Origin: Urechidicola vernalis
Lineage (GTDB): Bacteria; Bacteroidota; Bacteroidia; Flavobacteriales; Flavobacteriaceae
Direction of reading: 5' to 3'
NCBI RefSeq assembly: GCF_031846385.1
Contig: NZ_JAVRHV010000008.1
Location: forward strand, 96,519 to 160,518
Length of the DNA stretch: 64,000 bases
Shown: positions 49,626 to 60,000 of the stretch, piece by piece
Position numbering within the stretch: the first letter of the stretch is position 1
How the letters are laid out: the number at the start of each line of letters is the position of its first letter
Notes under the pieces: generated by a model
Databases searched by the model: none
Told to the model about the DNA's origin: nothing
What the model saw: only the letters and a program-made list of their open reading frames with translations
Translations under genes and position numbers: made by a program

Positions 49626-51065
49626 ATGTTAAAAAGAAGACTCTCTTTACAAAATCGTGTTTTTCTCGCTATGGTTGCCTTGGTTGTAATGGCGTCGGTT
49701 TTAATAGCATTGGTAACAATTTTTCAATATAACGAACAGGCACAAGAGTATAATACGGGTCGTTTTGAAAGGAAAGAAACCGCGATAAGAAAGCACATCA
49801 ATTTTGAAATGCGCAATTCTTCATTTCCAATAAAAGGAGAATTTTTATTACCGATGTTTCAATCTAGTATAAAAGAAATTTCTGATGTACATAATTTAGA
49901 GGTTGAGATTTATGATTTACAAGGAAATTTTATCATTTCATCTAATGATGATATTAAAACAGGTACTATTTCAGAATATGTGTTTAATGAATTATCTACA
50001 ACTATAGATCATCGCTTTGTTTCAAGAGCAGAGAAAGATGGTATTGAATTTCAATCGTCTTATACATACTTGTTAGATGATTCTTTAAAGAGAATTGGAA
50101 TTTTGCATTTACCTTATCTAGAAGATAGTTCTGCTTTAAGTAGAGAGTTGAGAGAGTTTCTTTCAAGGTTGGCTGTTGGTTTCTTAATTATGTTTGCATT
50201 TGGTTTAGCCTTGGCCTATTTTATATCAAGTTATATAACACGTTCTATTAAAACGGTAAGTGATAAAATAAGTCAGACTGCTATTCACAAGCGGAATGAA
50301 AAAATTGTGTTGAATGATGCTAGCAAAGAGATTCATAATTTGGTTGATTCGTACAATAGAATGATTGATGATTTGGAGGAAAGTGCTGTAAAGTTGGCTC
50401 AAAATGAAAGAGAGGAAGCATGGCGCGAAATGGCGAAACAAGTGGCCCATGAAATTAAAAACCCTTTAACGCCGATGCGTTTAACAGTGCAGAGTTTTGA
50501 ACGTAAGTTTGATCCTGCTGATCCTAATATTGATCAAAAATTAAAAGAATACAGCAATTCATTAATTCAGCAAATTGATGTGATGAGTAGTATTGCTTCT
50601 GCATTTTCGGATTTCGCAAAAATGCCAACTCAGAAAAGAGAAGAGATTAATCTTGTTGAAGTGATTAAGAATGCCATGGAGATTTTTCCAGAATCGTATA
50701 TTTCATTTTCATGTGAAGAAAATAAGATTATGGCAAATTTGGATAAAATGCAAATAATTAGAGTTGTAACTAATTTGGTGAAAAATTCCATTCAGGCAAC
50801 GGAAACCATTGAAAATCCAAAAATTGAAGTCGCGCTTTTAAATGAGGAGGGTGGAATTCAATTAAAGGTAACTGATAATGGAAAAGGAATTTCTACCGAA
50901 GTAAGCGAAATGGTATTTGAGCCTAAATTCACGACAAAGTCAAGTGGAATGGGGCTTGGGCTACCAATGATAAAAAATATTATCGAAGCGTATAATGGAT
51001 CTATTTCATTTACGTCTAAAAAAGAAATTGGAACAGAATTTATAGTAACATTACCTAAAGAATAA
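49626..51065 (+). CDS. Sensor histidine kinase (NtrY-like)
   Basis: A 479-aa membrane histidine kinase: first helix about 11-35, periplasmic sensor domain about 36-180 with no recognised fold, second helix about 183-210, HAMP (about 210-262), HisKA with phospho-acceptor His275 in VAHEIKNPLTPMR, and HATPase with N-box LVKNSIQAT, G1 DNGKGIS and G2 GMGLGLPM. No response regulator is adjacent, so it is an orphan here. Its stop codon shares a base with the enoyl-CoA hydratase start (TAATG). Confidence 0.95.
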   Translation: MLKRRLSLQNRVFLAMVALVVMASVLIALVTIFQYNEQAQEYNTGRFERKETAIRKHINFEMRNSSFPIKGEFLLPMFQSSIKEISDVHNLEVEIYDLQGNFIISSNDDIKTGTISEYVFNELSTTIDHRFVSRAEKDGIEFQSSYTYLLDDSLKRIGILHLPYLEDSSALSRELREFLSRLAVGFLIMFAFGLALAYFISSYITRSIKTVSDKISQTAIHKRNEKIVLNDASKEIHNLVDSYNRMIDDLEESAVKLAQNEREEAWREMAKQVAHEIKNPLTPMRLTVQSFERKFDPADPNIDQKLKEYSNSLIQQIDVMSSIASAFSDFAKMPTQKREEINLVEVIKNAMEIFPESYISFSCEENKIMANLDKMQIIRVVTNLVKNSIQATETIENPKIEVALLNEEGGIQLKVTDNGKGISTEVSEMVFEPKFTTKSSGMGLGLPMIKNIIEAYNGSISFTSKKEIGTEFIVTLPKE

Positions 51066-51838
51066 TGGAATACAAGAATATTATTTTAGAACAGAACGGA
51101 AAAGTTTTAACAATTTTAATAGACAGGCCAAAGCAACTAAATGCTTTAAACATACCTACAATTTTAGAATTACATAATGCTTTAGCAGATGCAAACATGG
51201 ATAAAAATATTCGTGCAATTATAATTTCAGGTGGAGGTACACGTGCCTTTGTTGCTGGAGCGGACATCAAGGAATTTGCTCATTTTGATGGAGAGCAAGG
51301 CCAAACTTTAGCTAAAAACGGACATGATTTGTTATTCAATTTTGTGGAGAACTTAAGTACACCAGTAATTGCAGCGATAAATGGTTTTGCTTTGGGAGGT
51401 GGTCTAGAATTGGCCATGTCGGCTCATTTCAGAATTGCCAGTGATAACGCTAAAATGGGATTGCCAGAAGTATCTTTAGGTGTAATTCCAGGATATGGAG
51501 GAACACAACGTTTACCACAATTAATTGGTAAGGGTAGAGCCATGGAATTAATACTAACAGCGAACATGCTAACGGCCCAAGAAGCAAAAGAATGTGGCTT
51601 AGTAAATCATGTAGTACCTCAAGAAGAACTCTTGCCCTTAGCACAAAAATTGGCGTCTAAAATCGCATCTAATTCAGGTCAGGCCGTTGCTACTGCCATT
51701 GAAACAGTGAATGCACAGTCAGATAAAAAAACGAATGGATATAAAAAGGAGATTAAGAATTTTGGTAAGTGTTTTGATACCAAAGAATTTACCGAAGGTA
51801 CTTCTGCGTTTCTAGAAAAACGAAAGCCGAATTTTTAA
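51065..51838 (+). CDS. Enoyl-CoA hydratase/isomerase family protein
   Basis: A 257-aa crotonase. The oxyanion segments FVAGADIKEFAHFD and NGFALGGGLELAMS are present, as are the two acidic catalytic positions in GLPEVSLGVIPGYGGTQRL (Glu near 130). This pattern fits short-chain enoyl-CoA hydratase (for example in butyrate or fatty acid oxidation). It overlaps the upstream histidine kinase by one base, and ends immediately next to the stop of the convergent HD hydrolase with no spacer. Confidence 0.94.
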   Translation: MEYKNIILEQNGKVLTILIDRPKQLNALNIPTILELHNALADANMDKNIRAIIISGGGTRAFVAGADIKEFAHFDGEQGQTLAKNGHDLLFNFVENLSTPVIAAINGFALGGGLELAMSAHFRIASDNAKMGLPEVSLGVIPGYGGTQRLPQLIGKGRAMELILTANMLTAQEAKECGLVNHVVPQEELLPLAQKLASKIASNSGQAVATAIETVNAQSDKKTNGYKKEIKNFGKCFDTKEFTEGTSAFLEKRKPNF

Positions 51839-52504
51839 TTATTTTAAACCATCCCACTCGGCATAAAACTGCTCCAGATACTGCTCCATAAAAACATGTC
51901 TCTCAGCGGCGATTCGCGACCCTGTTGAGGTGTTCATTTTATCTTTAAGTAACAGCAATTTTTCATAAAAATGGTTAATTGTTGGGGCATCGGATTTTTT
52001 GTATTCTTCCTTGCTCATGTTTAAATTAGGAGGAATACTTGGATCGTACATGCCTCTGTTTTTAAACCCGCCAAAATTAAAACAGCGAGCAATACCTACA
52101 GCACCAATGGCATCTAGTCTATCTGCGTCTTGAACAACCGCCAATTCAGAATTCATTTGCACCTTAAATGAAAGGTTCAATGAATTTTTATAGGAGATAT
52201 TTTCAATGATAAAAACAACTTGGTCAATTACAGATGAAGCTACATTTTGAGTTTGTAAAAATTCAGTTGCAACGCTAGGGCCAACTGTTTCGTCCCCATC
52301 ATAAAATTTAGCATCAGCAATATCATGAAGTAAAGCACCAAGTGCTACAATAAAACTATTGACATCTTCAGATTCAGAAATAAGTTTAGCATTATTGTAT
52401 ACCCTAAGAATATGAAACCAATCATGTCCGCCTTCCGCATTTTTCAAGGTTTTTTTTACGAAAGTAATGGTGTTTTCTATGATAGAATTTTGTTCTGAAG
52501 TCAT
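51839..52504 (-). CDS. HD domain phosphohydrolase
   Basis: A 221-aa metal-dependent phosphohydrolase of the YpgQ/YedJ type. The metal residues are in GHDWFHILRVYNNA (His23 region), ALLHDIADAKF (HD) and VQDADRLDAIGAVG (final Asp). Such proteins hydrolyse nucleotides or related phosphates in the cytoplasm; the natural substrate is not certain. Read-through from the hydratase gene would overlap its end, since the genes abut tail to tail. Confidence 0.9.
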   Translation of the reverse strand: MTSEQNSIIENTITFVKKTLKNAEGGHDWFHILRVYNNAKLISESEDVNSFIVALGALLHDIADAKFYDGDETVGPSVATEFLQTQNVASSVIDQVVFIIENISYKNSLNLSFKVQMNSELAVVQDADRLDAIGAVGIARCFNFGGFKNRGMYDPSIPPNLNMSKEEYKKSDAPTINHFYEKLLLLKDKMNTSTGSRIAAERHVFMEQYLEQFYAEWDGLK

Positions 52505-52515
52505 CGTATAAAAAT

Positions 52516-52546
52516 AAAAAATCCATTCAGAAATTGAATGGATTTT
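52516..52546 (-). terminator. Terminator of the bacilliredoxin gene
   Basis: AAAATCCATTCA / TGAATGGATTTT is a perfect 12-bp stem with a 5-nt loop, followed on the minus strand by T-rich sequence. It lies 22 nt past the stop codon of the bacilliredoxin gene. Confidence 0.88.
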
Positions 52547-52567
52547 AAAAGTTTTTTGAAGTGTTGC

Positions 52568-52978
52568 TTAGCAGAATTCGTCAAAGGCTCCTACTAAATT
52601 TGCAGCAATCATTTGTGCAGAACGGCCTTCAATATGATGGCGCTCTAACATATGAACTAACGCACCATCTTTAAACAAGGCAATTGCCGGAGAAGATGGA
52701 GGAAAAGGAATCATATATTCTCTTGCTTTATTCGTTGCTTCACCATCTACACCTGCAAAAACAGTTGTTAAATGTTGAGGAAATTTATCGTTTCCTAAAG
52801 AAGCAATTGCTCCTGGACGGGCAGAACCTGCTGCACAGCCACAAACAGAATTAACCATAACTAAGGTTGTTCCTTCTTTTGCTATTGCCGCATCTACTTC
52901 TTCAGTGGTATGTAATGATGTAAAACCAGCATTTTCTAATTCTAACGCCATAGGTCTTACTAATTCTTCTGGATACAT
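52568..52978 (-). CDS. BrxA/BrxB family bacilliredoxin
   Basis: A 136-aa thioredoxin-fold protein with the Cys-Gly-Cys site in NSVCGCAAGSARPG (Cys46, Cys48), the hallmark of bacilliredoxins (YphP/YqiW). In organisms that make bacillithiol these enzymes remove it from protein Cys residues; whether this organism makes bacillithiol cannot be told from the window. A TATCTTTG -7 box lies 23 nt upstream and a terminator follows, so it is monocistronic. Confidence 0.94.
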   Translation of the reverse strand: MYPEELVRPMALELENAGFTSLHTTEEVDAAIAKEGTTLVMVNSVCGCAAGSARPGAIASLGNDKFPQHLTTVFAGVDGEATNKAREYMIPFPPSSPAIALFKDGALVHMLERHHIEGRSAQMIAANLVGAFDEFC

Positions 52979-53001
52979 AAATTTAAATTTTAAATTGGTT
53001 A

Positions 53002-53009
53002 CAAAGATA
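53002..53009 (-). promoter_or_regulatory. Putative -7 box (TATCTTTG) for the bacilliredoxin gene
   Basis: Exact minus-strand TAnnTTTG match 23 nt upstream of the ATG at 52978. Confidence 0.55.
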
Positions 53010-53116
53010 CATTATTTTTCAGTTTCAATAGGGTCGTTAATTATCGGAATAACTTACCATTTTGTTAAATATATTTTAAATGAATTCTGTAAGTATTTAC
53101 TTTATTTACGGTTGTG

Positions 53117-53124
53117 TATCTTTG
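53117..53124 (+). promoter_or_regulatory. Putative -7 box (TATCTTTG) for the TerB/DnaJ gene
   Basis: Exact TAnnTTTG match 18 nt upstream of the ATG at 53143. It decides the start: an upstream in-frame ATG at 53080 lies before the promoter and so is not used. Confidence 0.6.
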
Positions 53125-53142
53125 CCGCTTATAATTTTAGAA

Positions 53143-53883
53143 ATGGGAAATTTTACAAAATGGTTTGGTGCCACTTTAGGGTGGTCTTTTGGCGGACCAA
53201 TTGGAGGGATTATTGGATTTGTTGTAGGTAGTTTTATAGATGGCTTTTCTAAAGAAGATGTAGAAAATGCAAAGCGTTTTAGTCAAACTAGTAGTTCTAC
53301 GCAATCAGGAGATTTTGAAATGAGTTTACTGATTTTGTCTGCGGTTGTTATAAAAGCAGATGGAAAAGTAGATAAGCGAGAATTGAAATATGTACGCGAT
53401 CATTTTATTCAAATGTATGGGAGAGAACGTGCAGACCATGCCTTTAAATTGTTTAATGGAATTATAAAGAACAATAATATTTCTACACGTCAAGTATGTA
53501 TGCAAATTAGGCAGCATATGACACATGCTACGCGTTTACAATTGGTGCACTTTTTATTCGGAATTGCAAAGGCCGACGGGCATGTAAACGAGTCGGAAGT
53601 TGAAATGATTCATAAAATTGCCAATTATTTATATATCAATCATCACGATTTTGAATCTATTAAGGCGATGTTCTATTCGGGTGTTTCAAACGCGTATAAA
53701 GTGTTAGAAATTGAAAAGTCAGCGACCGATCAAGAGGTTAAAAAAGCCTATAGAAAATTGGTTAAAAAGCACCACCCAGACAAATTACAACACTTAGGAG
53801 AAGAGCATTTAAAAGGCGCACAGGAAAAGTTTCAGCAAATTCAAAAGGCGTACGAAACTATTCAAAATGAGCGTGGTATTTAG
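53143..53883 (+). CDS. TerB/DnaJ (DjlA-like) membrane co-chaperone
   Basis: A 246-aa protein counted from ATG 53143. It has a Gly-rich N-terminal membrane segment (GWSFGGPIGGIIGFVVGSFIDG, about 10-31), a TerB-like helical domain (about 55-165; LLILSAVVIKADGKVDKREL and FGIAKADGHVNESE, both acidic metal-binding loops), and a C-terminal J domain (about 185-245) with the HPD motif in KKHHPDKLQ. This is the DjlA layout: a membrane-bound co-chaperone that stimulates DnaK ATPase activity. The client is unknown. Confidence 0.92.
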   Translation: MGNFTKWFGATLGWSFGGPIGGIIGFVVGSFIDGFSKEDVENAKRFSQTSSSTQSGDFEMSLLILSAVVIKADGKVDKRELKYVRDHFIQMYGRERADHAFKLFNGIIKNNNISTRQVCMQIRQHMTHATRLQLVHFLFGIAKADGHVNESEVEMIHKIANYLYINHHDFESIKAMFYSGVSNAYKVLEIEKSATDQEVKKAYRKLVKKHHPDKLQHLGEEHLKGAQEKFQQIQKAYETIQNERGI

Positions 53884-53955
53884 TCCTATATTAAGTTTAG
53901 ATTAATTAATTGTTTGCTAAGCCTCTTACTTTAAGGGATATTTTTAATTTTTCAT

Positions 53956-53963
53956 TATATTTG
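53956..53963 (+). promoter_or_regulatory. Putative -7 box (TATATTTG) of the giant surface protein gene
   Basis: Exact TAnnTTTG match 60 nt upstream of the ATG at 54024, with a 7-bp inverted repeat (ATTTAAC/GTTAAAT, 53982-54002) in the predicted leader. Confidence 0.5.
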
Positions 53964-54023
53964 TTTTTGCGCTAATTACTTATTTAACTCTTTGGGTTAA
54001 ATATACATGAAGAAGATTTGTCT

Positions 54024-57000
54024 ATGTCGAAAAACTACTTTAAAAATATTCCTTTCCGTTTCATCTCCACATTTTTAAATAGTTGGAGAATATTGTTCAT
54101 TTTTTTATTCTTTACTGGTTTACAAACCGTTCAGTCTCAAGAAATTATTGCTTCACAATATTTTAATGAAGATTTAGGGGTTATTTCTGTTAGTTATGAT
54201 ACCATTCCAGTAAGTTCTGGTTTTGTTGGGGTTAAGTCCGTTAATGATAATTGGGCATTTACTGGTGTGGCGGTAGATGGAGAAATTTCTACCTCTAACG
54301 AAAAGGTTGCTTCAGATCCTTATAGTCTTAAAATACAAAATTTTGGAAACAACGGGACGGATAATCATTTAGTTTATTTTAGAACTGTAGATATAAGTGA
54401 GTATGATAATGTTAGATTTTCTATTGGATTTGCATCTGATGGTGAGCAAAGGCAGCATGATGATTTAAGAATACTATACAATTATTATATTGATGCTGAT
54501 GGAGAAGGAGTTGAAGACGGGGTTTTTGAGTGGGTGAGTTTTACCACTAGATTAGTTATTGGAACTAATAATACCCCCATAGATTTCGGACAAGAAGTCC
54601 CTACGGTAACGGAACCTAACCCTTACATAACGCCAATTGGAGCAATTCCAAATGGTGCAACTAAATTTAATGTTGCTTTAATATCCATTAATAGTTCTAC
54701 CTCAGGAGGTAGTGGGAAACCAAAAGCGTATTATATTGATGATGTTGAATTAACAGGGAGTGCTCCTGAAATATCAGTTTTTGGAAATAACAACTTAATT
54801 GAAAACGGTCAAACAGAAACGAGCACTATAAATAATACAGATTTTGGAAACGCTATTGCGAATGAGGCAACCAAACTCTTTGAATATAGCATAAACAATT
54901 CTGGAGACTTGGATTTAGAATTAACAGGAGCTCCATTACCTGTTTCTATTACAGGAGATACTGATGATTTTCTCTTAACGGTTAATCCTGTTACTCCGGT
55001 ATTACCAGATGATTCATCGACCTTTACAATTGCTTTTCAACCAAAATCTTTGGGAGAAAAATCGATAACTGTTACTATTGCAAATAGTGATTTAGACGAA
55101 AACCCCTATACATTTGTTGTAATTGGAACTGGAACAGATGCTGAATTTCAATATTGTGACCCAACAACACCTCCAATTCCAAATGACAATTCTAGTTTCT
55201 ATTTGTCTAATGTTGCTGTTGGAGATATTGATAATACCTCTACATTTGAAGACCCCGATCGCTACTCATATTTCACACAGTTTACTACGAACCTAAATAG
55301 AGAGCAGTCTTACTTTACTAGTATTAAGAACTCTACATTGGACAATAGTGATTCTGGAGTTGGAATTTGGATTGATTACAATAGAGATGGTGATTTTGAA
55401 GATGCAAATGAAGAAGTTTATACGAATTTGTATAGTGCAGGTTCTGGAGAAACAGAGGTTGAGCGTACTTTAAGTATTTTAATACCAAAGTTTGCAAGCC
55501 CTGGTTTAACTAGAATGAGAATTACCGTTCAAGAGGGAGAAATACCAACTCCTTGTGGGCCATTTAATCAAACAGGTGAGGTAGAGGATTATGATGTTAC
55601 AATTGTTGACCTCACGGATGCATCTCCAAATGCACTGCTTTTAGGTAATGGAATACCAATTGCAGATGGTTCTAATTCCACTGAATTAGAAAATAACACT
55701 AATTTTGGAAGAAAGGAAATTTTGGCTGATCCACAGACTAATGGATTTTTAATTGCCAATTTAGGCGGTCTAGATTTAACGTTGGATGACCCAAGCCCAC
55801 ATGTTGAAATTACTGGAGATATAGAAGACTTCATTATTTCTTTAGTTCCCAGTACACCTATTATTCCTGCTTCGGGATCTCGTTTTGAGATAACCTTTAA
55901 TCCTCAATCAGAAGGAATTAAATCAGCGGTTGTTTCAATTGCCATGAACGATTCAGAAAAGGACCCATACACCTTCGCTATTGAGGGAGTAGGATTTATT
56001 CCTAAAGCAAGAATAATAACCTTAGGAGAGGGTATCTTTATTCAGAATGGAGATATAACTCCTAGAGAGGCCGATAATACAGATTTTAGAAATATTGAAG
56101 TAAATGGTACCGCACTTGAACATACATTTTCAATAGTTAATGAAGGGGAAATTGATTTATTATTATATGATGACCCAATAATTCAGTTAGCAAATGATGC
56201 AAATTTTATATTAACATCACCACCCGCCTCTTCGGTATCGCCTAGTGATGGAACAACTTTTAGTGTAGTTTTTGATCCTATTGAACCGGGCCAACATACT
56301 ACTACGGTTTCAATAGCCAATAATGATGAAGATCAGCATCCGTATATATTTGATATTACCGGATTTGGAATAATAGACACTTATTGTGGAGTTTTAGATA
56401 CTATAAATATTCCTCCTAGTTTGAGTTATTATATTTCAAATGTAACTACTGATGTAATTGACAACACAACTTTATTTGAACCAGGGAGGTACTCATATTA
56501 TCCTGGAACTATTCCTGATTATACTCTAGGAAATACATATAACATGAGTTTAACTATTGAAACGGAGACAGATGAAGAAATTGGAACAGCAGTTTGGATA
56601 GATTATAATAATGATGGAGATTTTCTAGATTTTAATGAAAAAATATATACCGATTTAACCACTGGAAGTACGAACACTACTATAGAAAGAAGTTTTGATT
56701 TTACAATTCCTGAAGATGCTGTAGAGGTAATTACAAGAATGAGGATTGCGGTTGAAAAAGGAGAAATTCCACTTGCTTGTGGGCCATTTATAAGTTCTGG
56801 AGAAATAGAAGATTATTTAGTAAATATAGTTCCAATTACCGAGCCAAAAACTGAAATTGAACTTGTAGGAAATGGTGAAATTATTTTTAATGGAGATGCA
56901 ACACCAAACACAAATGATGATACCTATTTTGGTAGTATTGATATAGACTTAGGAATAGAGTCTCACACATTTACGATTAATAATAAAGGAGATTTAGATT

Positions 57001-60000
57001 TATTGTTAAATGGAAATCCAATTGTTAGTTTAATTGGAGATACGGATAGTTTTTCACTTTCTTCTTTACCAGAAGAAGTTATATCTGGAGGTGGAAATAC
57101 AACTTTTTCCATTGATTTTGATCCTTTTGAGGCACGTGAAAAGACAGTAATTGTAGAAATTTCAAATAATGATTTAAATGAAAACCCCTACCGTTTTGCA
57201 ATTCAAGGTAATGGTAAAATATCGAATGATAATGACGGCGATTTGGTGCTAGATCAAATTGATTTGGATAATGATAATGATGGGATTCCTAATGTTGAAG
57301 AGAATTCAGATTGTTCCAACTTAGTGTTTAAGAACACTATAACCTTGTTAGAAGATTTTGGGACCCAAAGTTTAGATGTAGGAACTCCAAGTGTTTCGTC
57401 TCCCTATTTAGGTTCTTATGAATACTTACCGCTTGCTGTTGGGTCGGTTCCAGAAGATTCGGAAAACAGCCTCATTGGAGGTAAATATAGTGTGTTCAAT
57501 AGTATTCAAGAAGCTTCAAGTTGGGCAGATAGAAGTTGGCATTCACTTGGTGATCATACCAATGGAGGAACTGCGCCTACGGGAGGAAGAATGTTGTTAA
57601 TAAACACCAATCAAGTTCTAAATTCTGAGTATTATAGACGTGATATAGCCGCAGTTGAAATAGGAACTCCTGTTGATGTATCTTTCTGGGTGTTGAATTT
57701 GGATTTAGATATTCCTGATAATGAAGGTAGAATTTTACCTAATATGGAAGTTATTATTGAACAGGGAAATACTTCTTATACCATAATCAGTACAGGCGAT
57801 GTTCCAAGAGAAAGTTTAGGTGATACCGCTGCATGGAAAAATTTTTCAGGATCGTTTATTCCTGAATCTTCAGAGCCCATAACAATTGTAATTGTGGATA
57901 GGGCAGCCTTGGGTAATGGAAATGAATTTGCCATAGATGATATTAGTGTAAGTCAAACACAGGGAATTTGTGATATTGATGGAGATGGGATTCCAAATGA
58001 GTTTGATTTAGATAGTGATAATGACGGTATTTACGATGTTATTGAGGCAGGGGGTGTAGATGCAAACAACAATGGATTGGCCGATGATGACGATGATAAT
58101 TCTGATAACACTGCTACCGGAGGAATTCCTCTTTCGGCTGGAGAAGGTTTAGTTCCAACAACAACAGAAGGGGCGCATGCCGATTATATTGATTTTGATA
58201 GTGATGAAGACGGTTGTACAGATGCGAATGAGGCATATAATAGTATTACTACAGATCCTGATAATGATGGAATGTTTGGAGAAGGAATTCCAACCATTTT
58301 AGATAATGGAACTGTTGCTGACGCTTTTTACATTTCACCTGCTGATGGCGATGAAAATACTGTTCCTGATTTTGTACAATTAAGTGAAACAATAGTTGAT
58401 ATTGTAAGGTCACCTTTTGATGCAATTGTCTTAGAAGGGATAAATGTAATTTTTTCGGTAGAGGTTGATTTTCAAGGTGAAGGAGCAGGGGTTCGATATC
58501 AGTGGCAAGAAGATAAAGGAGATGGATTTGAAGATTTGGCAAATGATGGCAAGTACGAAGGGGTAAACTCACCTTTAATTCGTATTCTAAATGTAGATTA
58601 TTCTATGTCGGGTTATAAATATAGGGTGTTAGTTGAATCCCCATCTTATGTTTGTGATGATGATTTAATTTCGGCTGAGGCAGAATTAATAATTAAATCT
58701 TCGAATCTTGTAACTGAAAAGATGGTAGACAATATCAACCCTTATGCTAACGAAGATCTTAATTATACCATAACGGTTTCCAATTTTGGTCCTCAAGATG
58801 CAACAAGTGTTTCCGTTGTAGATATTTTACCACCTGAAGTTACATTTATTTCAGATAACTCTAACGGGTCTTATAATCCAGTTGATGGTGTATGGAATAT
58901 CGGAAATTTATCGGTAGGTAGCTCTACATCATTAATTATAACTGTAAATGTAAATACAAACGCAGTTGGAACTGTTCGAAATGAAATTGTACAGGTAAAT
59001 TTGGCCGAATTGGATTTAATAACTGAAGGAGATGTGTTGTATGCAGATTTCATAGTTAATACTGTTCCAATGGCCTTTGATGATACTGCTACAGTTGCAG
59101 AAGATAGTGGTACTACTAGTATAGATGTAACGGCCAATGATAATTTTGGCGACGATGGTGCAAGCATTGGAACCATAGCAGTGGTAAGTGGATCTTCAGA
59201 TGAAGGAGGGACTGTAATTGTAAATGACAACAAAACACCAACTGACCCAACAGATGATTTAATAGATTATACACCTGCCACTGATTTTAATGGAGAGGAC
59301 CGTTTTGAATATAGGATAACTGATTCGAATGGTGATATTTCAAATGCAATAGTAAATGTGACGGTGACTTCAGTTGATGATTTTCCTGAAGCGACGGATG
59401 ACACACTAGTAGAGATATTGGAAGATGCTATTGATGCCCAAATTACTGTATTAGTGAATGATGATTTTGGTGGTGATGGGCCGGGAACAATGATTTTAGA
59501 AACACCTCCTGCAAATGGTATAGCGGTAATTGATGATCAGGGTAATACCAATGTTTTAGATGATTTATTTTTATATACCCCATCTCCAGATTATAATGGT
59601 TCAGATAGTTTTACTTATACAATTACTGACAGTGATGGAGATGCATCCACTGCAACTGTAACCATAAAGGTAACTCCAGTAAATGACGAACCCGTGGCAA
59701 CAGATGATACTGTTGAGGCTGATGAGGATACACCATTGAATATTGATGTTTTAGCAAATGATGATTTTGGAGGTGATGGCCCAAGTAGTGGTCCTATTGA
59801 GGTTTCGAGTCCTTCAACTTCAAGAGGTGGAACAGTTGTTGTAAATACCAATGGTACGGATACTGACCCAACAGATGATACCATAGATTATACGCCAGCT
59901 AAAGATTTTAATGGAACAGATAGTTTTGACTATAATATATTAGATGTTGATGGAAATATTTCACCAGCAACAGTTACTATTGTAGTGAATCCAATCAATG

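Noticed and set aside
53080..53142. Upstream ATG for the TerB/DnaJ protein
   Set aside because: A -7 promoter box lies within the extension (53117-53124), so this start would not be on the transcript.
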